From: Akkermansia muciniphila
Lineage (GTDB): Bacteria; Verrucomicrobiota; Verrucomicrobiia; Verrucomicrobiales; Akkermansiaceae
Length of the DNA stretch: 42,075 nucleotides
Direction: 5' to 3'
Assembly: GCA_945888515.1 (NCBI GenBank)
Contig: CAMDAD010000027.1
Coordinates: 1-42,075, forward strand
A model generated the notes under the pieces. It saw only the letters and a list, made by a program, of their open reading frames with translations. It ran no database searches and was not told the origin of the DNA. The stretch's first letter is position 1. Every line of letters begins with the position of its first letter. Positions 8,173-16,579 of this stretch are shown piece by piece. Position numbers and translations under genes: made by a program.

Positions 8173-9285
8173 ATGAGGCGTTCTCGATGGTTGGCTCCTT
8201 GGAAAAATTCGTTGGTGAAACCAGCGATTTACCATTGTATTTCCCGAGTCGTGGATCGGCAGTTTGTGTTTGGGGATGCGGAGCGGGAGCAGTTTCGCAC
8301 ATACCTACGGATGTATGAAAACTTTACGGGATGCCGGATTTTGTCGTATTGCGTGATGTCGAATCATTTTCACATCCTGCTGGAAGTGCCGCCGATGCCG
8401 CAGGGTGGTTTGTCGGATGAGGAATTACTCAAGCGTCTGCGGGCGATCTACAGCGAGGCGGTGGTGAGTGTGGTGGATCAGGAATTGCGCGAGGCTCGGG
8501 AAAAAGGTTTGAGCGCTTATGCGGAACAAATCCACCAGCGATATACCTACCGGATGCATGACCTGAGCCAGTTCATGAAGACCGTGCTGCAACGCATGAC
8601 GCGATGGTATAACCTCTGCCACCAGCGCAAGGGAACCTTGTGGGAAGAACGCTACAAGAGTGTGATCGTGGAAGATGGCATTGCATCACGTATGATGGCG
8701 GCATACATCGACCTCAACCCCGTGCGTGCAGGGATGGTAAAAGACCCCGCGGAATACCGATGGAGCAGTTACGGCGAGGCGGTGGGGGGTGGACCGAAAG
8801 GCAATGGCAAAAAAGCTCGGGAGGGCTTGGTGCGGGCTTGTTTGAGCCACAAAGGGGTGGGATTTGAAGCGGAAAAATGGAAGGAAGTCGCGAAAATGTA
8901 TCGGAAGTTGTTAGGCTTGGCGATTGAGCGTAAGAGTGGTCGGGCGAGCGAGGAAGTCACGATGGCGAAAACCAAACGATTGCAAGTCCTGACGAGAAAA
9001 TCGTCAGAGCCAGGGCTCAAGCCTGATCCGAATGCTGTAGGCCACGATGACAATCAAACGGTGTATCAAGAGCTGAAAATGGCATCGATATTGTGCTACC
9101 GCGTGAGGTATTTCACGGCGGGCGCGGTGATCGGTAGCAGGGCGTTTGTCAATGAAGCATTCGCGAGAGCCCGAGAGCGATTTTCCGCAAAACGCAAAGA
9201 CGGCGCGCGCGCGATGAAAGGAGTCGCTGCCGCCGCGAAAGGTCAGTTGTGGAGTATGAGAAATTTGCGGGTGGATGTGGTGTAA
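8173..9285 (+). CDS. REP-associated tyrosine transposase (RAYT, Y1_Tnp family)
   Basis: A 370-residue HUH single-strand transposase of the IS200/IS605-related RAYT group, which handles REP-type hairpins. The N-terminal segment VKPAIYHCISRVVDRQF is the usual RAYT opening. The HUH motif is MSNHFHILLE (His65, His67). The catalytic tyrosine is probably Tyr146 in RMTRWYNLCHQRKGTLW, followed by EERYKS. The conserved AAYIDLNPVRAGMV with EYRWSSYGEA is also present. A basic C-terminal extension of about 150 residues follows, longer than in short RAYTs. The start at 8173 has a purine-rich TAGGGG just upstream. RAYTs are typically single-copy, domesticated and not flanked by target duplications. No partner REP hairpin array was found nearby. 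Confidence 0.9.
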   Translation: MRRSRWLAPWKNSLVKPAIYHCISRVVDRQFVFGDAEREQFRTYLRMYENFTGCRILSYCVMSNHFHILLEVPPMPQGGLSDEELLKRLRAIYSEAVVSVVDQELREAREKGLSAYAEQIHQRYTYRMHDLSQFMKTVLQRMTRWYNLCHQRKGTLWEERYKSVIVEDGIASRMMAAYIDLNPVRAGMVKDPAEYRWSSYGEAVGGGPKGNGKKAREGLVRACLSHKGVGFEAEKWKEVAKMYRKLLGLAIERKSGRASEEVTMAKTKRLQVLTRKSSEPGLKPDPNAVGHDDNQTVYQELKMASILCYRVRYFTAGAVIGSRAFVNEAFARARERFSAKRKDGARAMKGVAAAAKGQLWSMRNLRVDVV

Positions 9286-9719
9286 TACTAAACACTGGCA
9301 GGAAAAAAAAGACGTTAGCAGTTTTCTCTCAGGGGGTTCATACGGTGACATTTTCATTTTTTTGTTAGACTAGTAGATGTGAAATTTCTGACTAGAGGTG
9401 ATTTTGGCCGTGAGCTGACAATCATCGTATGCATTCCCCAGAGTGAGAAGAGAACCCAACAAGAGCAAGGAACGCGTGCCGTGCGGTTGCATTGATATTA
9501 CTGTTAGGTCGTGAAATCGTTTGTGTTTGCTCGCCTCGTCGAATTATAATCGTCTAGCTGTAAACTCGATGGGTCGTGTATTTTCTGGCAGTGTCATTTT
9601 CCAAGCAGATGATTGCTCCCTTTGTTTTGATCGAAGGCATACGGACTGGTTGCTTTGGTCAGCCCACTTCTTCCATCTGACTCTTGAAAGCTAAGCTGAT
9701 ATCATGTTTCTTTCTATTT
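9286..9719. other. Intergenic region between transposase and P450
   Basis: About 430 bases hold no recognisable gene. The left part, up to about 9370, may belong to the transposase element (poly-A run at 9302-9309, CATACGGTGACATTTT at about 9339-9354). The remainder should contain the P450 promoter. I see no clear terminator or RNA gene. Confidence 0.35.
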
Positions 9720-10862
9720 ATGAATGCAGACCCCTTTGCAGAGTTGCGCGCTACGAATGGCTTAATGGTTTGTCCGGTTCAGGGCGAGAAGATACCGATG
9801 TTACTTCGCCATGCGGCGGTGCGGGCGGCGGCGAGAGATTGGCAAACCTTCAGCTCGGATGCGCCATTTCGTGTGCCGATTCCTTCGGAGGAGGCATGGA
9901 GGGGCATGCGGCAATTGCCTATCGAAATCGATCCTCCCCAACATACGGAGTATCGAGCGATCGTTGAGCCCTATTTCCGGCGCGCCAAGCTTCCCGAAGT
10001 CATTGCTGCAGTGGGTGCGATGATTCGTGATTTAGTCGGAACAGCGTTGCAAAAAAAGTCAGTCGAGATCGTGCGAGATTTTGCGCTACCGTTACAATCG
10101 CGGGCGTTGGCGCACTTGCTGGCGGAGTCGCAAAGCGAAGCGAATACGTGGATCGGCTGGGGTGTTCATGTATTTCGTGACGGTGCGGACGGCGCGCAAA
10201 AGGGAGCGGTGTTAGCGGAATATCTAGAAGACCGATTCGAACGCGCCAGAAGAGAGCCGGGTGACGATTTTTTCACTGCGCTAACTCGTGCAACTTATCA
10301 GAATCGTTATCTCACCCACGAGGAAATGATGGGTTTTGCTAATCTCACCTTTGCCGGTGGGCGCGACACGGTGATTCATACGATTTCGTCTATCTTCGCC
10401 TACTTCGCTGAGCATCCCGCGAGTCTAACGTATTTGCGCGAGGATCCCGCGCGTATCGTGCATGCGAGTGAGGAATTTTTCCGTTGGATTTCGCCGCTGA
10501 CGCATATCGGGCGCGTGTGCCCAGTGGCGACGGTAGTGAGTGGAGTGAAAGTGCAGGCAGGCGGTCGGGTTTCGCTAGGCTGGGCAGCGGCCAACTACGA
10601 TCCTGCGGTTTTTCCGAATCCACAGGAGTGCCATTTCCAACGGAAGCCGAATCCGCATGTAGCCTTTGGCTTCGGCGCACACTTGTGCCTAGGAGCTGCG
10701 CATGCTCGTTTACTAGTACGGTGTCTCTTGGAAACGATGGCCCTGCGCATCGAAGCAGTAGAAATTCTGGAATCACAGCGGCATCGCGAATGCGAGGCGG
10801 CATACGAGCGGGAGGTGGGCTACGATCAACTACTCGTGCGGCTGCATCCGCTCACACCCTAG
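9720..10862 (+). CDS. Cytochrome P450
   Basis: A 380-residue soluble bacterial-type P450 monooxygenase; an upstream in-frame TTG at 9684 is possible but the ATG at 9720 fits better. The haem-binding loop is FGFGAHLCLGAAHARL with Cys323 as thiolate ligand. The K-helix ExxR appears as EEFFR (251-255), and the I-helix as FAGGRDTVIH (211-220). In the I-helix the usual acid/Thr pair of AGxDTT is modified to GGRDTV, so the oxygen-activating Thr may be shifted or unusual. IDPPQHTEYR (70-79) is the C-helix motif. The substrate is unknown. No ferredoxin or reductase gene adjoins it, so redox partners must come from elsewhere. It overlaps convergent rsmH by 11 bases. Confidence 0.9.
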   Translation: MNADPFAELRATNGLMVCPVQGEKIPMLLRHAAVRAAARDWQTFSSDAPFRVPIPSEEAWRGMRQLPIEIDPPQHTEYRAIVEPYFRRAKLPEVIAAVGAMIRDLVGTALQKKSVEIVRDFALPLQSRALAHLLAESQSEANTWIGWGVHVFRDGADGAQKGAVLAEYLEDRFERARREPGDDFFTALTRATYQNRYLTHEEMMGFANLTFAGGRDTVIHTISSIFAYFAEHPASLTYLREDPARIVHASEEFFRWISPLTHIGRVCPVATVVSGVKVQAGGRVSLGWAAANYDPAVFPNPQECHFQRKPNPHVAFGFGAHLCLGAAHARLLVRCLLETMALRIEAVEILESQRHRECEAAYEREVGYDQLLVRLHPLTP

Positions 10863-11889
10863 CCCAACGCAGCTTGGCGGGAATGGCGCGGGGGTTGGCG
10901 CGGCGCTCTTCGGCACCGGCGGTGATGACTTCCTCGCTAATTTCGCGAAAGATACCATCCCGGAGCCCTTGTTGGAACGCTTTTTTCACACGACGGTCCT
11001 CGCCGCTGTGAAATGTCAGAATGACGAGGCGCCCATCACGTTTGAGGAAATGTGGTGCGGTACGCAGGAAGGCATCGAGGGCGCTGAATTCTTCGTTCAC
11101 TGCAATACGCAGTGCCTGGAACACCCGCCGAGTGGTATCGCCGGAGAGATCGTGAGCGGCGCCTTCGATTAACTGTACTAAATCCGTAGTAGTTTGTAGC
11201 GATTTCCCAGCGAGGAACGAGGCGATTCGCTCGGCATGTGGTTCATCCGCATTTTCTCGTAGAATTTCTGCGAGTTCGTCCACTGTGCAGCGCTGGAGAT
11301 AATCGGCGGCGCTGATGCCGCGCTGCGGATTCATGCGCATGTCGAGCGGGCCGCTCGTCTTGAAGGTAAATCCCCGCCGCGGATCATCGATCTGCATGGA
11401 GGAGCAGCCAAGGTCGGCAAAAATGAAATCGACTTCGTGGACTCCGCGTTTTCCGAGCACTTTGCCAATGCCGGCGTAATTGGAAAGCACGGCATCGAAA
11501 CAATCTGCGTCGAAACCCGCGTGACGCAGCCGTTCGATGGTTTTGGGCTGTTCGATCGGATCGATATCGAGACCGATGAGTTTTCCGCTTGGGAGAATGC
11601 GGGAGAGAATTTCTCGCGCGTGTCCGCCGAAGCCTAGCGTGCAATCAATCCCCGTCATACCGGGTGCGAGCTGCAATGCATCTAACGATTCCTGCATCAG
11701 CACTGGGATGTGAGTGCCGGCAGGTGTTTTTCCGGATGCGGTGACTTTTTGTAAAATCTCAGGATAGAGTTCAGGGTTGAGCTCTTTGTATTTTTCAGAA
11801 AATTTTCGTGGGTTCTTGCCGGAGTATCGCTTACGCCTGATATGAATCGGTGTCGGCTCATCGGCGGCGGAGTCATCAGAGTTCATCAT
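10852..11889 (-). CDS. rsmH: 16S rRNA (cytosine1402-N4)-methyltransferase RsmH (MraW)
   Basis: This cytoplasmic SAM-dependent enzyme makes N4-methylcytidine at position 1402 of 16S rRNA. Diagnostic motifs are HIPVLMQESLDAL, the SAM-binding GIDCTLGFGGHAREIL, GLDIDP, FADLGCSSMQIDDPRRGF, MRMNP and LTFHSGEDRRVKKAF near the C-terminus. It carries an N-terminal extension of about 60 residues (RRKRYSGKNPRKF, YKELNPELYP, SGKTPAGTHIP) that short RsmH proteins lack but that resembles a known long subtype. The start at 11889 (or the adjacent Met at 11886) gives a small overlap with the upstream MazG-like gene; a longer start at 11937 would overlap by 62 bases. It is away from the usual mraZ-rsmH-fts cell-division cluster. 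Confidence 0.9.
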   Translation of the reverse strand: MMNSDDSAADEPTPIHIRRKRYSGKNPRKFSEKYKELNPELYPEILQKVTASGKTPAGTHIPVLMQESLDALQLAPGMTGIDCTLGFGGHAREILSRILPSGKLIGLDIDPIEQPKTIERLRHAGFDADCFDAVLSNYAGIGKVLGKRGVHEVDFIFADLGCSSMQIDDPRRGFTFKTSGPLDMRMNPQRGISAADYLQRCTVDELAEILRENADEPHAERIASFLAGKSLQTTTDLVQLIEGAAHDLSGDTTRRVFQALRIAVNEEFSALDAFLRTAPHFLKRDGRLVILTFHSGEDRRVKKAFQQGLRDGIFREISEEVITAGAEERRANPRAIPAKLRWARV

Positions 11890-12226
11890 ATTTGCGGTTG
11901 TTGCCCCGGGATTTTTCAGCAGGGTAGCGTTTTTCATTGTAGGTAATTTTGGCCGCCATCACATCACCTAGGTTCATGCCTAACAGGTCCGCCATTTCGA
12001 ATAAGAGAATGCCTACATCGGCAATCTCCGAGGCGATTTCCTCACGGTGCTCGATGACGCGCTGTTCGAGTTGATCCGGTTGTTGCCAGACGAAGTGCTG
12101 CATCAGTTCGCCGGCTTCGGCAGCGATGGCCACAGCCATATCCTTCGGATTATGAAATTGCTCCCATTCGCGGGCGGCGACAAAAGCGCGTATGCGACCA
12201 GTTAGCTCTGCTATGGAATCATTCAT
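11876..12226 (-). CDS. MazG-like nucleotide pyrophosphohydrolase
   Basis: A 116-residue all-alpha NTP pyrophosphohydrolase of the MazG-like/RS21-C6 group, which hydrolyses (d)NTPs to monophosphates and pyrophosphate and may clean up modified nucleotides. The metal-binding helices are visible as AIAAEAGELMQHF (about 33-45) and HREEIASEIADVGILLFEMADLLGM (about 77-101), giving the expected ExxE plus ExxD arrangement. It ends with NEKRYPAEKSRGNNRKY, a typical tail in this family. Its 3' end overlaps rsmH by 14 bases, so the two are probably translated together. The actual nucleotide substrate cannot be read from sequence. Confidence 0.85.
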   Translation of the reverse strand: MNDSIAELTGRIRAFVAAREWEQFHNPKDMAVAIAAEAGELMQHFVWQQPDQLEQRVIEHREEIASEIADVGILLFEMADLLGMNLGDVMAAKITYNEKRYPAEKSRGNNRKYDEL

Positions 12227-12330
12227 GAAATCATTCTGGAATAAGCGACGATGACAAGCAAGCGCGAAGTCCGTGAAGCGTATGCTGACAACGGAGAAGC
12301 GATGAGTTATTGTTCTGAAAAAGTAAATCG

Positions 12331-12360
12331 CATCACCCCGCTAAAATCTCATGGGTGATG
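12331..12360 (-). terminator. Possible hairpin after the transglutaminase gene
   Basis: CATCACCC (12331-12338) pairs with GGGTGATG (12353-12360) across a 14-base loop. On the minus strand the hairpin is followed by CGATTTACTTTTTC, moderately U-rich. It lies 30 bases after the transglutaminase stop and could terminate that operon before the MazG-like gene. Confidence 0.4.
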
Positions 12361-12389
12361 GCAGCACTCTTCACAGGGACCTACGCGCA

Positions 12390-14063
12390 TCATTCGCTAC
12401 CTTGCATTTGCTCCTTGAGAGTCGCCTCGATGGATGGGTCGGGAGAAGATTGGCCGTAACGGGTCTGAGAATGATAGCGATGCAAGAGAGCGGCGAAAGG
12501 CAATGCCTCGGGGAATTTCCCTAGCAATTGACGCACGGTAAAATGGGGTTTGACGATGATACGGCGCTTGTGACACAGCTGTATGAACGCGCGGTAGTAG
12601 CCTGCGTCGTGATGTGCGGATGCGATGCCATGGGTAGTGTGCGAGACACTGCGCTTCGTCCAGCGGGAAAGTAGCAGTGCCAGTGCAGCGCAGATGAGCA
12701 TGACTATGCCGAGCACTGCGGAAAACAAGCCGAGACTGGAATTTTCCGCCATCTCCGTCTCTTGCTCCGTCTCGTTTTCCTCATCAGTGAGCGGGGTCTC
12801 TCCAGGAAGCGCCGTGCGACTGCTGCCGATGGATGCGGATGGCGTACAATCCATGACCACCCATCCCACATCGGCGATCAGCACCTCGGTCCATGCGTGG
12901 GCCTCGCGTGCGCGAAACACAAACAAATTACTACTTTCATAGTAAGAACCGCCAGCCCATCCATAAGCGATACGTGCTGGCACACCCAGTGCGCGCGCTG
13001 CCATCACGCCTGCGGTGGCGAAAAGTTCGCAATGTCCGCGTTTTTCATGAAAAAGGAAATTGGTCAGTGGATCGCGGTTGTCAGGGTTGGCGATATCTAG
13101 TGAATAACGGCACTCTTGCTGTAGTCCATCGCGTAGCTGGAGTAGCTGCTGTTTGAGCGAGCCGGCGGTGATGTTTTCAGCATTGAGTCCGCGGATGCCG
13201 ATGAGAAGATTTTCGTCATCAGGCAATTGCAACCAAGCCGGTGGCACGGAGGTACGCGCTGCGGCGGTAATGGTATCATCGAGATCATCGATTGCTAGTG
13301 GGCGTGACCTTGCATAGTACCGGTAGCCGATGGGTCCATCGCTGGGCGGCAGGAGTAAAATGCCATCGCCGCGGTAGGACAACGGTGCGATGTCAGCGTC
13401 GACCAAGCCTTGCAGCGCGCAGAGAGGCGTTTGCCCCGAGGGATCATTCGCGTGGAAAATCTCGTAGCGTAACAGCTCGCCGGGGCGAGAGGGAAAAGAA
13501 GGTGGATTCGCTGTATCGGCTGGTGTCAGCGACCATGAGGCATCGGCATACGTACCGAGAGCGAAGGCGCTCACATAGGCTCGACGGCCGAGGAACTTGG
13601 ATGCATTGGTGGGGTTTTCCCACTGCAGGAAAACTTCTGGTTGATTGCCTGGCTTGAGGTTAGCGCGGCGTGGAAGGGGGCGAATGGTTTGTTCATTCCA
13701 CAGCCAATTTCCGGACTGGGGTTTTGCTTGATTGACCTGTTGCTCGACTTTTTTGATAGTCTGCTGTGAGCTCGGCATCAGCACAGTCATGACTTGCTCG
13801 GACACATCATCCAGCGCGTTCGGGGCATGGAGAAAAAACAAGCTGAGCAGACAACCGCAGGAGAGAACCATGGCAGAGGTCCGCAGGTTAGTGAGCCATG
13901 AATGCGGCGCGGTGCCGCGGGCGCCCGCTCCTACCCACCAGCCTAACAGGAGCATAGCACTGGCTAGTAATGCCGACCATAATGCCGATCCCTGAGGCGG
14001 CCCATAGCGCAGGGCCGCATACGCAAACGATGCGCCCAAAAGTATGCTCCACCATCGTTTCAT
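12390..14063 (-). CDS. Membrane-anchored transglutaminase-like protein (TgpA-like)
   Basis: A 557-residue membrane protein. Two to three hydrophobic segments occupy the first 80 residues, then comes a large extracytoplasmic region with a transglutaminase-like domain. The catalytic triad is visible: Cys in KRGHCELFATAG, His in REAHAWTEV and Asp in VVMDCTPS. One further membrane helix follows (SAVLGIVMLICAALALLLSRW), and the C-terminal tail resembles DUF4129 (YYRAFIQLCHKRRI, RQLLGKFP). TgpA has more N-terminal helices, so this is a shortened version. It overlaps the upstream DUF58 gene by ATGA, which indicates tight coupling. Such DUF58-transglutaminase pairs usually accompany a MoxR ATPase. 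No MoxR is seen here. The reaction on natural substrates is unknown. Confidence 0.85.
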   Translation of the reverse strand: MKRWWSILLGASFAYAALRYGPPQGSALWSALLASAMLLLGWWVGAGARGTAPHSWLTNLRTSAMVLSCGCLLSLFFLHAPNALDDVSEQVMTVLMPSSQQTIKKVEQQVNQAKPQSGNWLWNEQTIRPLPRRANLKPGNQPEVFLQWENPTNASKFLGRRAYVSAFALGTYADASWSLTPADTANPPSFPSRPGELLRYEIFHANDPSGQTPLCALQGLVDADIAPLSYRGDGILLLPPSDGPIGYRYYARSRPLAIDDLDDTITAAARTSVPPAWLQLPDDENLLIGIRGLNAENITAGSLKQQLLQLRDGLQQECRYSLDIANPDNRDPLTNFLFHEKRGHCELFATAGVMAARALGVPARIAYGWAGGSYYESSNLFVFRAREAHAWTEVLIADVGWVVMDCTPSASIGSSRTALPGETPLTDEENETEQETEMAENSSLGLFSAVLGIVMLICAALALLLSRWTKRSVSHTTHGIASAHHDAGYYRAFIQLCHKRRIIVKPHFTVRQLLGKFPEALPFAALLHRYHSQTRYGQSSPDPSIEATLKEQMQGSE

Positions 14064-15199
14064 CGTTTGGTATGGGTGATCTCACGGCGTATCGCGGAAG
14101 GTCGGACCGGTAACACCAGCGAGGGCATTTCACGCTTGATCAGGGCGCTGCGCCAGGAATCCGTCGGCAGATCGGAGATGACGATCAATGAGGAATCTCC
14201 TTCGATCAGGCGCTGCACGCGTTGCAGTTCGTGCAACTCTGTTCCTTGATGTCGTCGCACGCGCGCGAGGTGCTCTAACAAAGAAATCAGCTCTTTGCGA
14301 TTGCGGCAGGAGTGCTCGATCCAGCCATCAAAGTCCGCGATCATCGTGGCGGGTATCGCGAGGTGGGATAGGGTCCGCAGCGTGCCGCAGAGATAGGAAA
14401 GCGCGCGTTCAAAAAGTTCGGGCCGGATGATGGCGCGTTCTCCCGCGTAGGAATGAAAGAGCACGGTTACATGACGCGGAGAAAATCCCGGTGGCTCCGT
14501 TTCGACCATGATCAGGCCCGAGCCACGCGCGAAGGCGCGCGCGCTGGCTGCTGCATGAATGCGCTTGAGAGAATCTCCTGCGCGCCACGGGCGCAGACCA
14601 CGGATGTCACCCGATGCCCCAGCCATACTGGCTCCGGCCATCTCCGAAGCTTCTCGCCACAATCCGGGAATGGAAAGCTTCTTTGATACCAACGGACGCG
14701 GATACACGCAGAGCGAGTGAGCGATTGCTCCTAGTCGCGTGTGTTTCCACAGTCCCCATGGGAAATCTGAGTGTAAAATGTAAGGCAATTCTCGCATTTC
14801 ACCGCGTTGGGGAAGAGCGAAGGATTCCTTGCGCGGAGTGACCGATAGCGCATCGATCCCATCAAAGGCACAGAAATGACTGCTGCCACCTGGCAATGAG
14901 ATGCATGCCTGAATTGCGTGCGCCCGAGCGTTGCCGGAGACGCGCTGCATTTCTAACAAAACAGGAAAAGGTTGCCCTGCCATCGCCCGCGGTGCTGCGT
15001 GACAGTTTAGGATCAAATGTCGAAGGTTGTTTCTGCCAAGCCAGCGCGCGAGCGGAATCAATGACGCGAGAATTAGGCCAACGCTGGCTAAAGCGCCATC
15101 GGTACGCGCGATACCGATCACGAAAGCCAACGCCGCGCATGCCAGCACCACCGCACCACGGAGGCTTAATTCAGAACGCGGCAGCGGATCCTGAAACAT
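14060..15199 (-). CDS. DUF58 domain membrane protein
   Basis: A 379-residue protein with two adjacent N-terminal transmembrane helices (about 13-50), followed by a DUF58 core. The family signature is clear in GDIRGLRPWRAGDSLKRIHAAASAR (about 197-221), written in the family as RxYxxGDxxRxIxWxxxAR. The remainder resembles a von Willebrand A-type fold, but a complete MIDAS motif is not obvious. DUF58 proteins act with MoxR AAA ATPases and transglutaminases in the cell envelope, with a poorly defined assembly role. It lies 12 bases after the lipoprotein gene and overlaps the transglutaminase gene by four bases, forming a three-gene operon. Confidence 0.85.
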   Translation of the reverse strand: MFQDPLPRSELSLRGAVVLACAALAFVIGIARTDGALASVGLILASLIPLARWLGRNNLRHLILNCHAAPRAMAGQPFPVLLEMQRVSGNARAHAIQACISLPGGSSHFCAFDGIDALSVTPRKESFALPQRGEMRELPYILHSDFPWGLWKHTRLGAIAHSLCVYPRPLVSKKLSIPGLWREASEMAGASMAGASGDIRGLRPWRAGDSLKRIHAAASARAFARGSGLIMVETEPPGFSPRHVTVLFHSYAGERAIIRPELFERALSYLCGTLRTLSHLAIPATMIADFDGWIEHSCRNRKELISLLEHLARVRRHQGTELHELQRVQRLIEGDSSLIVISDLPTDSWRSALIKREMPSLVLPVRPSAIRREITHTKR

Positions 15200-15211
15200 C
15201 GCAAAAATCGG

Positions 15212-15736
15212 TTAGAGTAGTGGCGGCAGCCACTTGGTGATCTTTTCGTCATAAGCTGGCTCATTGATGTCGGTATGCAAAAAGCCGCCCGGGCCGAAGT
15301 ATTTCCACTCATGACATCCGTAGCAAATCTGCAACACGCGCCGACCTCTCGCATCCGACCACACCAAGGCGTAATCGGGATGAAATCCAGCGCAAGTCGT
15401 TTTCGGCGAGGCAAGGGCTTGGTGGGAAGTGGGATCGCAGTAGAGATCGACAATTGCTCGCACGAGTTCCGGTGACACCTTTGCTGGCTGACGATGAAAT
15501 TCAAACCCTTGGAACGCCTCATGCGGCAGAGTGCGCAATTGTTCGGCGTAGATTTTCTGGTCGCGTTTGGGATGTGCTAGGCCGTGGTAGACCTTGATGT
15601 TTTTTGCCTGAGAAAAATCCTTGGCCAACGCATGCAAAGAGGCGAGTTCCGTGGGGCGCAAGGGCTCGCCACCACGCCAGCAAGTGGCGCAGGAGGAAAA
15701 CAACAGCGCGGGCAAAAGCAGTAGCAAGCGAGTCAT
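15212..15736 (-). CDS. Hypothetical lipoprotein with a C-terminal CxxCH motif
   Basis: A probable lipoprotein of 174 residues: the leader MTRLLLLLPALLFSSCATC has a lipobox with Cys at residue 16 (start at 15736; a start at 15751 adds five residues). I do not recognise the family. Near the C-terminus is VLQICYGCHEWKYFGP, whose CxxCH would fit haem c attachment or a metal/disulfide site. Other notable parts are VYHGLAHPKRD and CAGFHPDYALVWSD. It is the first gene of an apparent operon with DUF58 and transglutaminase genes, so a cell-envelope role is reasonable inference. Confidence 0.6.
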   Translation of the reverse strand: MTRLLLLLPALLFSSCATCWRGGEPLRPTELASLHALAKDFSQAKNIKVYHGLAHPKRDQKIYAEQLRTLPHEAFQGFEFHRQPAKVSPELVRAIVDLYCDPTSHQALASPKTTCAGFHPDYALVWSDARGRRVLQICYGCHEWKYFGPGGFLHTDINEPAYDEKITKWLPPLL

Positions 15737-15807
15737 GACAAAAATCATCATGCCGCAACGCTGCCGAAAATCAATGTGATTTGCTGACTTCTTCGATCAC
15801 TCGTTTC

Positions 15808-16473
15808 TCAGAGCCGGCGAATGCGAATCTCTTTAAACCATACCGGGTCCCTGTGATCGGTGAGCATGATTTTCCCAGTGCCCGGAGCAAAGCCGGATTT
15901 GTTGCGAAACTTACTTTTGCCGATCAGCGTTTTCCATTCTTCCACTTTGCTATCGAGCTCGACGACCACAATACCATTCAGAAAATGCTGAAGTTTTCCG
16001 TCTTTGGCGATGATACGGCTTTGATTCCATTCGCCTGCCGGACGCAGCGGTTTGTCAGGCGCGGCGGCTTTGATATCGTAAATGCTGGCGGTGGCGTGGT
16101 TGCTGCCCGGTGTGCCATCGGCGTGACCGCCATCATCGATCATCTGATATTCGATGCCCAGCCACTCCTTGCCCCCTACTTTGGTGACCCAATACTTTAC
16201 GCCATTGTTTCCTTTTTTGTTTATTTTCCACTGCCATTCCATTTCAAACGAGCCGAATTCCTCCGTCGTAACAATGTTTCCTCCCGCTCCACTTAGGTGC
16301 AACATCCCGTCTACGACTTTCCAACCATCGCCAGGAGGCTTGCCTTCCACGGTGGTCCAGCCCTTGAGCGATTTTCCATCAAATAATGTTTGCCAAGCGC
16401 CTTCCCCAGCGTGGAGCAGGCAGGAATGAGCCATAGCGATGACGGTTATTGAGCGGAGAATCAGTTTTTTCAT
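15808..16473 (-). CDS. DUF1080 (3-keto-disaccharide hydrolase-type) secreted protein
   Basis: The 221-residue protein starts at 16473 with a signal peptide (MKKLILRSITVIAMAHSCLLHA, cleaved before GEG). The longer open frame upstream is not protein-like and would run into the divergent gene's promoter. The DUF1080 beta-sandwich follows: WQTLFDGKSLKGWTTVEG, WKVVDGMLHLSG, GSFEMEWQWKINKKGNNGVKYW, EYQMIDDGGH, WNQSRIIAKDGKLQHFLNG and the final DHRDPVWFKEIRIRRL. DUF1080 proteins include 3-keto-glycoside hydrolases and carbohydrate-binding relatives, and expand strongly in Verrucomicrobiota and Planctomycetota. The fold call is firm, but the enzymatic activity is not proven. Confidence 0.88.
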   Translation of the reverse strand: MKKLILRSITVIAMAHSCLLHAGEGAWQTLFDGKSLKGWTTVEGKPPGDGWKVVDGMLHLSGAGGNIVTTEEFGSFEMEWQWKINKKGNNGVKYWVTKVGGKEWLGIEYQMIDDGGHADGTPGSNHATASIYDIKAAAPDKPLRPAGEWNQSRIIAKDGKLQHFLNGIVVVELDSKVEEWKTLIGKSKFRNKSGFAPGTGKIMLTDHRDPVWFKEIRIRRL

Positions 16474-16579
16474 AGGGTTTCGATAGCGGATGTGGGAGGG
16501 ATGTCTAGTCTGAATCGTGACGTAACATAGCTCTGTCATTTGCCAAACGCGCAAACTGTGCGATAACAAGCGAGCCATT

